Part shown: positions 11,285 to 21,263 of the stretch, piece after piece
How positions within the stretch are numbered: the stretch's first letter is position 1
How the letters are laid out: each line of letters opens with the position of its first letter
Assembly (NCBI RefSeq): GCF_000211415.1
Contig: NZ_GL890777.1
Coordinates: forward strand, 446,091-510,090
Direction of reading: 5' to 3'
Length of the DNA stretch: 64,000 nucleotides
From: Enterobacter mori LMG 25706
Lineage (GTDB): Bacteria > Pseudomonadota > Gammaproteobacteria > Enterobacterales > Enterobacteriaceae
Position numbers and translations under genes: made by a program
Notes under the pieces: generated by a model
The model's database searches: none
The model's input: only the letters and a program-made list of their open reading frames with translations
What the model was told of the DNA's origin: nothing

Positions 11285-11292
11285 CAACACAA
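11285..11292 (+). promoter_or_regulatory. Putative GcvB sRNA target at the oppA start
   Basis: CAACACAA immediately precedes and overlaps the oppA ATG. It is complementary to the UUGUGUUG element in the G/U-rich R1 seed of GcvB, which is known to repress oppA translation in enterobacteria. The site is inferred from the motif and position. Confidence 0.6.
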
Positions 11293-12920
11293 TGACCATC
11301 ATCACAAAAAAAAATCTGGTAGCGGCGGGGATTTTAACTGCGCTAATCGCGGGCAACGCAATGGCTGCGGATGTGCCTGCAGGGGTACAACTGGCGGAAA
11401 AACAGACGCTGGTGCGTAACAACGGTGCGGAAGTTCAGTCTCTGGACCCGCACAAAATTGAAGGGGTTCCTGAGTCGAACGTTAACCGCGATCTGTTCGA
11501 AGGTCTGCTGGTCACTGACGTAGACGGCCACCCGGCTCCGGGCGTGGCTGAGAAATGGGAAAACAAAGATTTCAAAGTCTGGACCTTCCATCTGCGTAAA
11601 GATGCTAAATGGTCCGACGGCACTCCGGTCACCGCTGAAGATTTCGTGTATAGCTGGCAGCGCCTGGCGAATCCAAATACCGCCTCTCCGTATGCGAGCT
11701 ATCTGCAGTATGGTCACATCGCCAATATTGATGACATTATCGCAGGCAAAAAACCTGTTACCGATCTGGGCGTAAAAGCCATTGATGCGAATACCTTTGA
11801 AGTGACGTTGAGCGAACCTGTTCCGTACTTCTATAAGCTGCTTGTTCACCCGTCCGTCTCCCCGGTACCAAAATCCGCCGTGGAGAAATTTGGTGAAAAA
11901 TGGACGCAGCCAGCCAATATCGTGACCAACGGCGCCTATAAGCTGAAAGACTGGGTGGTCAACGAACGTATGGTTCTGGAGCGTAACCCGCAGTACTGGG
12001 ACAACGCGAAAACCGTGATCAATCAGGTGACTTACCTGCCAATTTCTTCTGAAGTGACGGACGTTAACCGCTACCGCAGCGGCGAGATCGACATGACCTA
12101 TAACAACATGCCGATTGAACTGTTCCAGAAACTGAAAAAAGAGATCCCGAAAGAAGTTCACGTCGATCCGTACCTGTGCACGTACTACTACGAAATTAAC
12201 AACCAGAAAGCACCGTTCACCGACGTGCGCGTTCGTACCGCGCTGAAGCTGGCGCTGGATCGCGATATCATTGTTAACAAGGTGAAAAACCAGGGCGATC
12301 TGCCCGCTTACAGCTACACCCCGCCTTACACCGACGGTATGAAACTGGTTGAACCTGAGTGGTTCAAATGGTCCCAGGAAAAACGTAACGAAGAAGCCAA
12401 AAAACTGTTGGCTGAAGCAGGGTATACCGCTGATAAGCCTCTGACGTTTAACCTGCTGTACAACACGTCAGATCTGCATAAAAAACTGGCTATTGCCGTC
12501 GCGTCTATCTGGAAGAAAAACCTGGGTGCGAACGTCAAACTGGAAAACCAGGAGTGGAAAACCTTCCTCGATACCCGTCATCAGGGGACGTTCGACGTGG
12601 CACGTGCTGGCTGGTGTGCGGACTACAACGAACCGACATCCTTCCTGAACACGATGCTCAGTGACAGTTCGAATAACACTGCACACTATAAGAGCCCGGC
12701 TTTCGATAAGATTATCGGTGATACGCTGAAAGTGACTGACGATGCGCAACGCGCAGAGCTGTACGCGAAATCAGAAGAACAACTCGATAAAGACTCTGCA
12801 ATTGTACCGGTTTACTACTACGTGAACGCCCGTCTGGTGAAACCGTGGGTAGGGGGTTATACCGGTAAAGACCCGTTGGATAATATCTCCGTTAAGAATC
12901 TTTATATTATCAAGCATTAA
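11292..12920 (+). CDS. oppA: Periplasmic oligopeptide-binding protein OppA
   Basis: OppA captures peptides of 2-5 residues and passes them to the OppBCDF permease. The 542-aa precursor has a Sec signal peptide (MTIITKKNLVAAGILTALIA, cleaved after AMA) and a family-5 solute-binding fold (AEKQTLVRNNGAEVQSLDPH, WTFHLRKDAKWSDGTPVTAEDF). The start is chosen because the signal peptide begins there; an upstream extension to 11112 would disrupt it. A stem-loop at 12930 separates it from oppB. Confidence 0.97.
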   Translation: MTIITKKNLVAAGILTALIAGNAMAADVPAGVQLAEKQTLVRNNGAEVQSLDPHKIEGVPESNVNRDLFEGLLVTDVDGHPAPGVAEKWENKDFKVWTFHLRKDAKWSDGTPVTAEDFVYSWQRLANPNTASPYASYLQYGHIANIDDIIAGKKPVTDLGVKAIDANTFEVTLSEPVPYFYKLLVHPSVSPVPKSAVEKFGEKWTQPANIVTNGAYKLKDWVVNERMVLERNPQYWDNAKTVINQVTYLPISSEVTDVNRYRSGEIDMTYNNMPIELFQKLKKEIPKEVHVDPYLCTYYYEINNQKAPFTDVRVRTALKLALDRDIIVNKVKNQGDLPAYSYTPPYTDGMKLVEPEWFKWSQEKRNEEAKKLLAEAGYTADKPLTFNLLYNTSDLHKKLAIAVASIWKKNLGANVKLENQEWKTFLDTRHQGTFDVARAGWCADYNEPTSFLNTMLSDSSNNTAHYKSPAFDKIIGDTLKVTDDAQRAELYAKSEEQLDKDSAIVPVYYYVNARLVKPWVGGYTGKDPLDNISVKNLYIIKH

Positions 12921-12929
12921 TGGCAATGA

Positions 12930-12953
12930 GTGGGGCGAGGGTACTCGCCCCAC
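12930..12953 (+). other. oppA-oppB intercistronic stem-loop
   Basis: A perfect 10-bp stem (GTGGGGCGAG / CTCGCCCCAC) with a GGTA loop and no T-run. Such a hairpin can stabilise the 3' end of the abundant oppA message or partly attenuate transcription, which fits the need for much more OppA than permease. The function is inferred. Confidence 0.75.
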
Positions 12954-13004
12954 GGTGTCTAACCAACGTCACATAATATAGGCACACGCCAGAAGGTACG
13001 GGCA

Positions 13005-13925
13005 ATGTTGAAATTTATCCTACGTCGCTGTCTTGAAGCGATTCCAACGCTATTTATTCTCATCACGATTTCCTTCTTCATGATGCGTCTTGCACCGGGA
13101 AGCCCTTTTACCGGTGAACGTACGCTGCCGCCAGAAGTCATGGCCAACATTGAAGCGAAATACCATCTGAACGATCCTATCTCTACCCAGTACTTCAACT
13201 ATCTGAAGCAGCTGGCACACGGGGATTTTGGGCCGTCATTCAAATATAAAGACTACTCCGTTAACGACCTGGTGGCGTCAAGCTTCCCGGTATCGGCTAA
13301 ATTGGGTGCTGCAGCATTCCTGCTCGCCGTCGTTCTCGGGGTTGCTGCGGGCGTTATCGCCGCCTTAAAACAAAATACCAAATGGGATTATGCCGTCATG
13401 GGGGTCGCAATGACCGGGGTGGTTATCCCAAGCTTCGTTGTCGCACCGTTGCTGGTCATGATATTTGCCATCACGCTGAAATGGCTGCCGGGCGGCGGGT
13501 GGAACGGTGGGGCGCTGCAGTTCATGATCCTGCCAATGGTGGCATTATCGTTGGCATACATCGCCAGTATCGCGCGTATCACGCGCGGGTCGATGATTGA
13601 GGTTCTGCACTCCAACTTTATCCGTACCGCGCGCGCGAAAGGCTTGCCGATGCGCCGGATTATCTTACGGCATGCGCTGAAGCCTGCGCTGTTGCCCGTC
13701 CTTTCTTACCTGGGGCCAGCTTTTGTCGGCATCATTACGGGGTCAATGGTTATCGAAACCATCTACGGCCTGCCGGGCATTGGTCAGCTGTTTGTTAACG
13801 GTGCGCTTAACCGTGACTACTCGCTGGTGCTGAGCCTGACGATTTTGGTTGGTGCGCTGACCATTCTGTTTAACGCCGTTGTCGATGTGCTGTATGCCGT
13901 TATCGACCCTAAAATCCGTTACTAA
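13005..13925 (+). CDS. oppB: Oligopeptide ABC transporter permease OppB
   Basis: Inner-membrane permease that forms the peptide channel with OppC. The 306-aa protein has a predicted N-terminal helix (IPTLFILITISFFMM) and a BPD_transp_1 domain with the cytoplasmic EAA-type loop (RTARAKGLPMRRIILRHALKPALLP) that contacts the ATPases. It is the second gene of oppABCDF, 12 nt before oppC, and matches E. coli OppB in length. Confidence 0.97.
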   Translation: MLKFILRRCLEAIPTLFILITISFFMMRLAPGSPFTGERTLPPEVMANIEAKYHLNDPISTQYFNYLKQLAHGDFGPSFKYKDYSVNDLVASSFPVSAKLGAAAFLLAVVLGVAAGVIAALKQNTKWDYAVMGVAMTGVVIPSFVVAPLLVMIFAITLKWLPGGGWNGGALQFMILPMVALSLAYIASIARITRGSMIEVLHSNFIRTARAKGLPMRRIILRHALKPALLPVLSYLGPAFVGIITGSMVIETIYGLPGIGQLFVNGALNRDYSLVLSLTILVGALTILFNAVVDVLYAVIDPKIRY

Positions 13926-13937
13926 CTGGAGCACGCC

Positions 13938-14846
13938 ATGATGTTGAGTAAGAAAAACAGCGAGGCGCTGGAAAACTTCAGTGAAAAACTGGAAGTCGAA
14001 GGTCGTAGCCTCTGGCAGGATGCGCGTCGTCGCTTTATGCACAACCGTGCTGCCGTCGCGAGTCTGGTCGTACTGGTGATCATTGCCCTGTTTGTGACGC
14101 TGGCACCGATGCTGTCGCAATTCACCTATTTCGATACGGACTGGGGCATGATGTCCAGCGCGCCAGATATGGAGTCCGGGCACTATTTCGGTACCGATTC
14201 GTCCGGTCGTGACCTGCTGGTGCGCGTGGCCATCGGCGGCCGCATTTCGTTGATGGTCGGTATTGCTGCCGCGCTGGTGGCGGTGATCCTCGGCACGCTC
14301 TACGGATCGCTTTCCGGTTATCTCGGCGGGAAAGTGCACTCCGTTATGATGCGTCTGCTGGAAATCCTCAACTCCTTCCCGTTCATGTTCTTCGTGATCC
14401 TGCTGGTGACCTTCTTTGGTCAGAACATCCTGTTGATTTTCGTGGCCATCGGGATGGTGTCCTGGCTCGATATGGCGCGTATCGTGCGTGGTCAAACGCT
14501 GAGCCTTAAGCGCAAAGAGTTTATCGAAGCGGCACAGGTGGGTGGGGTATCGACCAGAAATATCGTGGTTCGCCACATTGTGCCGAATGTTCTTGGCGTG
14601 GTGGTGGTGTATGCCTCACTGCTGGTGCCGAGCATGATCCTCTTTGAATCTTTCCTGAGTTTCCTGGGGCTGGGCACGCAAGAGCCGTTAAGCAGCTGGG
14701 GCGCGTTGCTGAGTGACGGTGCAAACTCGATGGAAGTTTCCCCGTGGTTGCTGCTGTATCCTGCGGGCTTCCTGGTTGTCACCCTGTTTTGTTTCAACTT
14801 TATCGGCGATGGCCTGCGTGATGCCCTCGACCCGAAAGACCGTTAA
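13938..14846 (+). CDS. oppC: Oligopeptide ABC transporter permease OppC
   Basis: Second inner-membrane permease subunit of the Opp transporter. The 302-aa protein has a cytoplasmic N-terminal stretch, a first helix near residue 40 and the EAA loop FIEAAQVGGVSTRNIVVRHIVP. The start MMLSKKNSE follows a GGAG ribosome site. The closely packed order B-C-D-F indicates one transcript. Confidence 0.97.
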   Translation: MMLSKKNSEALENFSEKLEVEGRSLWQDARRRFMHNRAAVASLVVLVIIALFVTLAPMLSQFTYFDTDWGMMSSAPDMESGHYFGTDSSGRDLLVRVAIGGRISLMVGIAAALVAVILGTLYGSLSGYLGGKVHSVMMRLLEILNSFPFMFFVILLVTFFGQNILLIFVAIGMVSWLDMARIVRGQTLSLKRKEFIEAAQVGGVSTRNIVVRHIVPNVLGVVVVYASLLVPSMILFESFLSFLGLGTQEPLSSWGALLSDGANSMEVSPWLLLYPAGFLVVTLFCFNFIGDGLRDALDPKDR

Positions 14847-14857
14847 GGAGCGCCGTC

Positions 14858-15871
14858 ATGACGATTATTGAAACGGCCACTGCGCCAATGGCGCAACAGC
14901 AGAGCAATATGCTGCTGGATGTAAACGATCTCCGTGTCACCTTTAAAACGCCGGATGGTGATGTCACCGCCGTAAACGACCTTAATTTTAACCTGCGCGC
15001 CGGTGAAACGCTGGGGATCGTGGGGGAGTCTGGCTCCGGTAAATCTCAAACCGCATTTGCGCTGATGGGTCTGCTGGCGTCTAACGGCGTGATTGGTGGT
15101 TCTGCGAAATTCAACGGTCGTGAAATCCTCAACCTGCCGGAACACGAGCTGAATAAGCTTCGCGCTGAGCAGATTTCGATGATTTTCCAGGACCCAATGA
15201 CCTCTTTAAACCCGTATATGCGCGTCGGCGAACAGCTGATGGAAGTGCTGATGCTGCACAAAGGTATGGGTAAAGCTGAAGCCTTTGAAGAGTCGGTAAA
15301 AATGCTGGATGCGGTAAAAATGCCGGAAGCGCGCAAGCGCATGCGCATGTTCCCGCACGAATTCTCTGGCGGTATGCGTCAGCGCGTGATGATTGCGATG
15401 GCGCTGCTTTGCCGGCCAAAACTGCTGATTGCTGATGAGCCGACCACTGCGCTGGATGTGACCGTTCAGGCACAGATCATGACCCTGTTGAACGAGCTTA
15501 AGCGGGAATTCAACACGGCAATTATCATGATCACCCATGACCTGGGCGTGGTTGCAGGTATCTGCGACAAAGTGCTGGTGATGTATGCCGGTCGTACCAT
15601 GGAGTACGGTCAGGCGCGTGATGTCTTCTATCAGCCTGCACATCCGTATTCTATCGGCCTGCTGAATGCGGTACCGCGTCTGGATGCGGAAGGTGAATCC
15701 CTGCTGACGATCCCGGGTAACCCGCCAAACCTGCTGCGTTTGCCAAAAGGTTGTCCATTCCAGCCACGTTGTCCGCATGCGATGGAGATTTGTAATAGCG
15801 CTCCGCCGCTGGAAGAGTTTGCACCAGGCCGCCTGCGCGCCTGCTTTAAGTCGCATGAGGAGCTGGTATGA
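14858..15871 (+). CDS. oppD: Oligopeptide ABC transporter ATPase OppD
   Basis: ATP-hydrolysing subunit of the Opp importer. The 337-aa protein carries Walker A GESGSGKSQ, signature FSGGMRQRV, Walker B LLIADEPTTALD and a C-terminal oligopeptide-transporter domain with the CPFQPRCPHAMEIC cysteine cluster, which binds a 4Fe-4S cluster in related Dpp/Opp ATPases. Its end overlaps oppF by 4 nt (translational coupling). Confidence 0.97.
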   Translation: MTIIETATAPMAQQQSNMLLDVNDLRVTFKTPDGDVTAVNDLNFNLRAGETLGIVGESGSGKSQTAFALMGLLASNGVIGGSAKFNGREILNLPEHELNKLRAEQISMIFQDPMTSLNPYMRVGEQLMEVLMLHKGMGKAEAFEESVKMLDAVKMPEARKRMRMFPHEFSGGMRQRVMIAMALLCRPKLLIADEPTTALDVTVQAQIMTLLNELKREFNTAIIMITHDLGVVAGICDKVLVMYAGRTMEYGQARDVFYQPAHPYSIGLLNAVPRLDAEGESLLTIPGNPPNLLRLPKGCPFQPRCPHAMEICNSAPPLEEFAPGRLRACFKSHEELV

Positions 15872-16872
15872 ACGCATTAGATGAAAAAAGAAATGTGCTG
15901 CTCGAAATTGCCGATCTTAAAGTCCATTTCGATATCAAAGACGGCAAACAGTGGTTCTGGCAGCCGCCTAAAACCCTCAAAGCCGTTGATGGCGTAACGC
16001 TTCGCCTGTACGAGGGCGAAACGCTGGGCGTGGTGGGTGAGTCTGGCTGCGGGAAGTCCACTTTTGCCCGTGCCATTATCGGTCTGGTGAAAGCCACCGA
16101 CGGCAAAGTGGCCTGGCTGGGCAAAGACCTGCTGGGGATGAAACCGGACGAGTGGCGCGACGTGCGCAGCGATATCCAGATGATTTTCCAGGATCCGCTG
16201 GCGTCACTGAACCCGCGTATGACCATCGGCGAAATTATTGCCGAGCCGCTGCGCACCTATCATCCGAAGATGTCGCGTCAGGAAGTGCGCGATCGTGTGA
16301 AAGCGATGATGATGAAAGTGGGCCTGCTGCCAAACCTCATCAACCGCTATCCGCACGAATTCTCCGGTGGCCAGTGTCAGCGTATTGGCATTGCGCGTGC
16401 ACTCATTCTGGAACCGAAGCTGATCATCTGTGATGAGCCGGTCTCCGCGCTGGACGTGTCCATTCAGGCACAGGTGGTTAACCTGCTGCAGAAGCTGCAG
16501 CGTGAGATGGGGCTCTCGCTGATCTTCATCGCTCACGATCTGGCCGTGGTGAAGCACATTTCAGACCGTGTACTGGTGATGTATCTGGGGCACGCGGTGG
16601 AACTGGGCACCTATGACGAGGTGTACCACAACCCGCTGCATCCTTATACCAAAGCGCTGATGTCGGCAGTGCCGATCCCCGACCCGGATCTGGAAAAAAA
16701 TAAAACGATTCAGCTGCTGGAAGGGGAACTGCCTTCGCCGATTAATCCGCCGTCCGGCTGCGTATTCCGCACGCGCTGTCCAATGGCCGGGCCGGAATGT
16801 GCAAAAACACGACCGGTGCTGGAGGGCAGTTTCCGACATGCGGTTTCCTGCCTTAAAGTAGACCCGTTATAA
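15868..16872 (+). CDS. oppF: Oligopeptide ABC transporter ATPase OppF
   Basis: Second ATPase of the Opp importer. The 334-aa protein has Walker A GESGCGKST, signature FSGGQCQRI, Walker B IICDEPVSALD and a C-terminal Cys cluster CVFRTRCPMAGPEC. Its ATG overlaps the oppD stop. The operon ends at the terminator at 16877. Confidence 0.97.
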   Translation: MNALDEKRNVLLEIADLKVHFDIKDGKQWFWQPPKTLKAVDGVTLRLYEGETLGVVGESGCGKSTFARAIIGLVKATDGKVAWLGKDLLGMKPDEWRDVRSDIQMIFQDPLASLNPRMTIGEIIAEPLRTYHPKMSRQEVRDRVKAMMMKVGLLPNLINRYPHEFSGGQCQRIGIARALILEPKLIICDEPVSALDVSIQAQVVNLLQKLQREMGLSLIFIAHDLAVVKHISDRVLVMYLGHAVELGTYDEVYHNPLHPYTKALMSAVPIPDPDLEKNKTIQLLEGELPSPINPPSGCVFRTRCPMAGPECAKTRPVLEGSFRHAVSCLKVDPL

Positions 16873-16876
16873 TCGC

Positions 16877-16908
16877 AAGGGCTGACATGACGTCAGCCCT
16901 TATTTTTT
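16877..16908 (+). terminator. opp operon terminator
   Basis: The stem AAGGGCTGAC / GTCAGCCCTT with loop ATGAC is followed by TATTTTTT, just after the oppF stop. The loop contains an ATG that can be mistaken for the start of the next gene. Confidence 0.92.
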
Positions 16909-16919
16909 GCGAGGTTACT

Positions 16920-17756
16920 GTGTCGCGTTTATTCACGTCAGCCCGTCGGCGGCTTTATCATTTTTTATTCGATCCTGAAACGGTATCCGGGCGACGCTTC
17001 GAAGGTCTCTGCGGTTTATTTGCGCTGCTCAGCGTGGTTGTCATCTTTATTGAATCGGGTGCCGGGACGCAATACCACCTGACGTTTGACGAATGGCATA
17101 TCTTTGTCTGGCTTGAGCTGGTGATTACCCTGGTCTTTACCGTCGAATATCTCCTCAGAGTAATAGCCTGGCCCAACCCGGCCAGATATGTTTTCAGCTT
17201 CTGGGGATTTATCGATTTAGCCACCATCCTGCCGCTCTATGTTATGTGGCTTTGGCCGGAGATCAGCCTGAGCTATGTCTTCGCCTGGCGAGCGATGCGC
17301 GTGATTCGGGTATTACGTATTCTGAAATTACTGCGTTTTATGCCGTCATTACGCGTGTTCTGGAGTGCGATCGTCAGTGCGCGGCATCAGCTTATTTTGT
17401 TCTACTCGTTTATTGCCATCGTCATGATTGTTTTTGGCGCGCTGATGTATTTAATAGAAGGGCCCAAATACGGCTTTACGACGCTCAACGCGTCCGTCTA
17501 CTGGGCCATTGTGACCGTTACAACCGTTGGCTACGGCGATATCACACCGCATACGCCGCTTGGGCGTATTGTGGCATCGGTCCTGATTTTGATTGGCTAT
17601 TCGGTGATCGCGATCCCGACGGGACTGATTACCACCCACATGAGCAGTGCATTTCAGAACCGCAAGCAGCAGCGTAAATGTTCGAACTGCCATCAGGGTG
17701 AGCATGAACACAGCGCGCGTTTCTGTAACCGCTGTGGTAGTGAATTACCGGATTAA
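16920..17756 (+). CDS. Voltage-gated potassium channel with C-terminal zinc ribbon
   Basis: A six-helix ion transporter family protein of 278 aa. The S4-like segment RAMRVIRVLRILKLLRF carries regularly spaced arginines and the selectivity filter is TVGYGD, so it is potassium selective. The C-terminus adds a zinc ribbon with CSNCHQG and CNRCG. I chose GTG 16920 (after GAGG) rather than ATG 16887, because the latter lies in the loop of the opp terminator. It occupies the site next to opp where E. coli has kch, but lacks the RCK domain of Kch. Confidence 0.85.
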   Translation: MSRLFTSARRRLYHFLFDPETVSGRRFEGLCGLFALLSVVVIFIESGAGTQYHLTFDEWHIFVWLELVITLVFTVEYLLRVIAWPNPARYVFSFWGFIDLATILPLYVMWLWPEISLSYVFAWRAMRVIRVLRILKLLRFMPSLRVFWSAIVSARHQLILFYSFIAIVMIVFGALMYLIEGPKYGFTTLNASVYWAIVTVTTVGYGDITPHTPLGRIVASVLILIGYSVIAIPTGLITTHMSSAFQNRKQQRKCSNCHQGEHEHSARFCNRCGSELPD

Positions 17757-17787
17757 ATAAAAAAGGCTGCCATCGCAGCCTTTTTTA

Positions 17788-17788
<1 letters not shown>
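17757..17788. terminator. Bidirectional terminator between channel gene and yciU
   Basis: The stem AAGGCTGC / GCAGCCTT (17763-17782) has A- and T-runs on both flanks and serves two convergent genes. Confidence 0.9.
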
Positions 17789-18129
<341 letters not shown>

Positions 18130-18150
18130 TTAAACATCGTTGGGCACGTT

Positions 18151-19611
18151 TTACAGCAACGGACTAAAGAAGTAAAACAGTCGTTCAGCAATTCTCTGCC
18201 AGAGAGGGCGTTTCACCCACAGTCTGGCATCCAGCAGGCGCGAGCGGGAGATATAATCATCCTGGACCGCCGCCAGATCGCCACCAAATCCTGCATCGTC
18301 AATCACGAGAGTGATTTCAAAGTTTAGCCACAGGCTGCGCATATCAAGGTTAACTGTGCCCACGAGGCTCAGCTCACCGTCTACCAGCACGCTCTTGGTA
18401 TGCAACAGTCCGCCTTCAAACTGATAAATTCTCACCCCTGCGGCAAGGAGTTCGCTAAAGAATGCGCGGCTTGCCCAACCGACCAGCAGAGAATCGTTTT
18501 TGCGCGGCATAATAATACTGACGTCTACACCACGCTGCGCAGCAGTACAAATAGCGTGCAGCAGATCGTCGCTGGGGACGAAGTAAGGCGTCGTCATAAT
18601 CAGATACTCACGCGCAGAATAGGTCGCCGTGAGTAATGCCTGGTGGATGAGGTCTTCCGGGAAACCAGGCCCGGAGGCAATGGTATGAATGGTATGTCCG
18701 CTGGCCTCTTCAAACGGCATAATATTGCCGTCCGGGGGCGGCGGTAAAATACGCTTACCGGTTTCTATTTCCCAGTCGCACGAGTAGACGATCCCCATCG
18801 AGGTGGCGACCGGGCCTTCCATTCGCGCCATCAGATCGATCCATTGACCGACACCGGAATCCTGCTTGAAGAAGCGCGGGTCGACCAGGTTCATACTGCC
18901 GGTGTAGGCAATATAGTTATCAATCAGAATCATTTTGCGGTGCTGGCGAAGATCCATGCGCCGCAGGAAAACACGCAGCAGATTAACCTTCAGCGCCTCA
19001 ACCACTTCTATACCGGCATTGCGCATCATTCCCGCCCACGGGCTGCGGAAAAACGCGACGCTGCCAGCGGAATCCAGCATCAGGCGGCAGTGAATACCGC
19101 GACGAGCGGCGGCCATCAGTGATTCAGCAACCTGATCCGCCATGCCCCCCGGTTGCCAGATATAAAAAACCATCTCGATGTTATGACGCGCCAGCTGAAT
19201 ATCGCGGATCAGTGCCTGCATCACATCGTCGGACGAAGTCATTAATTGCAGCTGATTACCCTTAACGCCCGCGATGCCCTGGCGGCGTTCGCACAGCTTA
19301 AATAATGAAGAGGCGACGCTGCTGTTCTCTTCGGCAAAGATATGTTTGCAGGCTTTAAGATCGCTGAGCCATTTCGCCGTCGAGGGCCACATCGCGCGGG
19401 CCCGCTCGGCGCGGCGTTTACCCAGATGGAGCTCACCGAAAGAGAGATACGCGATAATGCCCACCAGCGGCAGTATGTAAATAATCAGAAGCCAGGCCAT
19501 GGCAGAAGGTACGGCTCTGCGCTTCATCAGGATGCGTAACGTCACCCCCGCGATTAACAGCCAGTATCCCAGAATGACCAGCCAACTCACCACGGTGTAG
19601 AAGGTTGTCAT
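18151..19611 (-). CDS. clsA: Cardiolipin synthase A
   Basis: ClsA condenses two phosphatidylglycerols to cardiolipin and glycerol at the inner membrane. The 486-aa protein has two N-terminal transmembrane helices and two phospholipase D HKD motifs ([16 protein letters not shown] and [16 protein letters not shown]). The start [10 protein letters not shown] is set by homology with E. coli ClsA; an upstream extension to 19656 is unsupported. Confidence 0.96.
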   Translation of the reverse strand: MTTFYTVVSWLVILGYWLLIAGVTLRILMKRRAVPSAMAWLLIIYILPLVGIIAYLSFGELHLGKRRAERARAMWPSTAKWLSDLKACKHIFAEENSSVASSLFKLCERRQGIAGVKGNQLQLMTSSDDVMQALIRDIQLARHNIEMVFYIWQPGGMADQVAESLMAAARRGIHCRLMLDSAGSVAFFRSPWAGMMRNAGIEVVEALKVNLLRVFLRRMDLRQHRKMILIDNYIAYTGSMNLVDPRFFKQDSGVGQWIDLMARMEGPVATSMGIVYSCDWEIETGKRILPPPPDGNIMPFEEASGHTIHTIASGPGFPEDLIHQALLTATYSAREYLIMTTPYFVPSDDLLHAICTAAQRGVDVSIIMPRKNDSLLVGWASRAFFSELLAAGVRIYQFEGGLLHTKSVLVDGELSLVGTVNLDMRSLWLNFEITLVIDDAGFGGDLAAVQDDYISRSRLLDARLWVKRPLWQRIAERLFYFFSPLL

Positions 19612-19754
19612 AAGTAAAAAATCCTTTTGAAAGCGTATTGTTATGAGTGTACGCATCAGGATTCATCTGGCAAATAAAAACGGCAGATAAAAGCGCTGGT
19701 TTGCGACGGGGTTGAGCTTATAATGACGACTCTGTGAGTGAAAGAGTTGTCGAT

Positions 19755-19928
19755 ATGAAGCGCAGTAGAACAGAAGTAGGGCGCTGGCGTATGTTGCGAC
19801 AGGTGAGTCGTCGGAAGGCCCGTTGGCTGGAAGCACAATCCCGCCGCAATATGCGTATCCACGCTATCAGAAAATGTGGACTAAACAGACACCGCAACGC
19901 GTTGCTGTTCGCCGTCCAGGATATCTGA
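19755..19928 (+). CDS. yciY: Small basic protein YciY
   Basis: A 57-aa Arg/Lys-rich protein (MKRSRTEVGRWRMLRQVSRR...) that aligns end to end with E. coli YciY, which is also next to cls. Function unknown. A hairpin (GGGCACC / GGTGCCC) follows at about 19936-19952. Confidence 0.88.
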   Translation: MKRSRTEVGRWRMLRQVSRRKARWLEAQSRRNMRIHAIRKCGLNRHRNALLFAVQDI

Positions 19929-20055
19929 GCACCATGAGGGCACCGTCAAGGTGCCCGCTGATTTTATAAGACTATCATTTTTCGCAGTCTCTTCCCGACC
20001 TCATTCCGCGATATACTCATCTTGCCTAACCTCATGAATTTAAAAGGAACAAAGG

Positions 20056-20466
20056 ATGAATGGAAAAGTGGTCGCGGTACTTATGGGGATCGCTGTCCTC
20101 AGCGCTTGCAACAGCAATAAACCCTCACCTGAAAGACATGCCTATTATTTCGTCTCGCATCAATCCAATTTTACGGGCGGAAATTATACCTCCAGTATTT
20201 CGCAAAATTACCGTCTCAATGTGCCGCAGTTTCGTGAGCTGTATAAGCAGGGGAAAGCTGACCGCGCCGCGGGGCAACTGCCGTCTTACGCTCAGCAGTA
20301 TGCACAGGCTATTCGCGATCGGTTGAAGGAAGAGGCCAAAACGGAGCACGCCTTCACGGGGAATAGTGAGAGCAAATGGACCTCGGAAATGGAGCCGAAG
20401 GATGCCATTTTATACGGCAACGAACTGGCCACGACTTATCTTGACGGCTATAACGGCGTACAATAA
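20056..20466 (+). CDS. Exc2-like outer-membrane lipoprotein
   Basis: A 136-aa lipoprotein precursor with a short signal peptide and lipobox LSAC (Cys at residue 18), preceded by AAAGGAAC. The mature part is hydrophilic, with a YKQGKADRAAGQLPSYAQQY helix and a C-terminal ATTYLDGY. The pattern resembles plasmid ColE1-type Exc2 family lipoproteins as annotated in Enterobacter. It is single-gene, with its own terminator at 20479. The function is not known; the family call is moderate. Confidence 0.7.
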   Translation: MNGKVVAVLMGIAVLSACNSNKPSPERHAYYFVSHQSNFTGGNYTSSISQNYRLNVPQFRELYKQGKADRAAGQLPSYAQQYAQAIRDRLKEEAKTEHAFTGNSESKWTSEMEPKDAILYGNELATTYLDGYNGVQ

Positions 20467-20478
20467 CGCGACAGTTTT

Positions 20479-20516
20479 CGGGAATATCGTTTTTGCAGCG
20501 ATATTCCCGTTATTTT
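20479..20516 (+). terminator. Terminator after the lipoprotein gene
   Basis: The 11-bp perfect stem CGGGAATATCG / CGATATTCCCG is followed by TTATTTTT. Confidence 0.9.
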
Positions 20517-20535
20517 TCAGCAAAAGGAGGGAGAG

Positions 20536-21171
20536 GTGTTTGCGGAGTTTGGTGTACTGAATTTCTGGACGTACGTGGTCGGCGCATTTTTCATTGTGCT
20601 GGTACCGGGTCCTAATACGCTGTTTGTATTGAAAACGGGTATTGGTCACGGCGTCAAAAAAGGCTATCTCGCCGCGACTGGTGTGTTTATCGGCGATGCG
20701 GTTTTGATGTTTCTGGCATGGGCAGGCGTCGCGGCCTTAATCCAGACCACGCCTGTGCTGTTCAATATTGTTCGCTATCTGGGGGCGTTTTATCTTCTGT
20801 GGCTCGGCGGTAAAATGCTGTGGCCGGTCATTACCCGACAGACTAATGGGCACGAAAGTGGAACCGAGCCTGCCAGCGCCATCATGAAGCGTTCTCTGGT
20901 ATTGAGCCTGACGAACCCGAAAGCGATTCTGTTTTACGTGTCATTCTTCGTACAGTTTATTGACGTGAATGCGCAAAACACAGGAACCTCTTTCCTGATC
21001 CTCGCCACCACGCTTGAGTTGATTAGCTTTATGTACATGAGCTTCCTGATCTTCTCTGGCGCGTTTGTCACCCGCTACCTGAAAACCAAAAAGAAACTGG
21101 CGAAGCTGGGGAATGGGCTGATAGGACTATTATTTGTCGGCTTTGCGGCGAGATTAGCGTCGCTACATTGA
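20536..21171 (+). CDS. leuE: Leucine efflux protein LeuE
   Basis: A RhtB/LysE-family exporter of leucine and similar amino acids. The 211-aa protein has about five or six membrane helices and the family motif [17 protein letters not shown]. The start is GTG 20536 after AAAGGAGGGAG, giving [16 protein letters not shown], as in E. coli LeuE. In E. coli leuE is elsewhere on the chromosome, so this placement is lineage-specific. Confidence 0.92.
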   Translation: MFAEFGVLNFWTYVVGAFFIVLVPGPNTLFVLKTGIGHGVKKGYLAATGVFIGDAVLMFLAWAGVAALIQTTPVLFNIVRYLGAFYLLWLGGKMLWPVITRQTNGHESGTEPASAIMKRSLVLSLTNPKAILFYVSFFVQFIDVNAQNTGTSFLILATTLELISFMYMSFLIFSGAFVTRYLKTKKKLAKLGNGLIGLLFVGFAARLASLH

Positions 21172-21177
21172 CAGAAG

Positions 21178-21201
21178 AAAGGCTCCTGAGGGAGCCTTTT
21201 T
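21178..21201 (+). terminator. leuE terminator
   Basis: The stem AAAGGCTCC / GGAGCCTTT with a TGAG loop and trailing T-run, 6 nt after the leuE stop. Confidence 0.9.
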
Positions 21202-21208
21202 AATATCG

Positions 21209-21244
21209 TTGACAATGCTCCGTCATTTAGTTGTATAGTACAAC
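21209..21244 (+). promoter_or_regulatory. Promoter and palindromic operator of the MarR-GNAT gene
   Basis: A -35 TTGACA (21209-21214) is followed by a palindrome GTTGTA-TAG-TACAAC (21230-21244) that overlaps the expected -10 region (TGTATA/TATAGT). A 13-15 bp palindrome over the -10 just before a MarR gene fits autorepression. Confidence 0.65.
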
Positions 21245-21263
21245 CAAATAACGGAGAGCTCAC

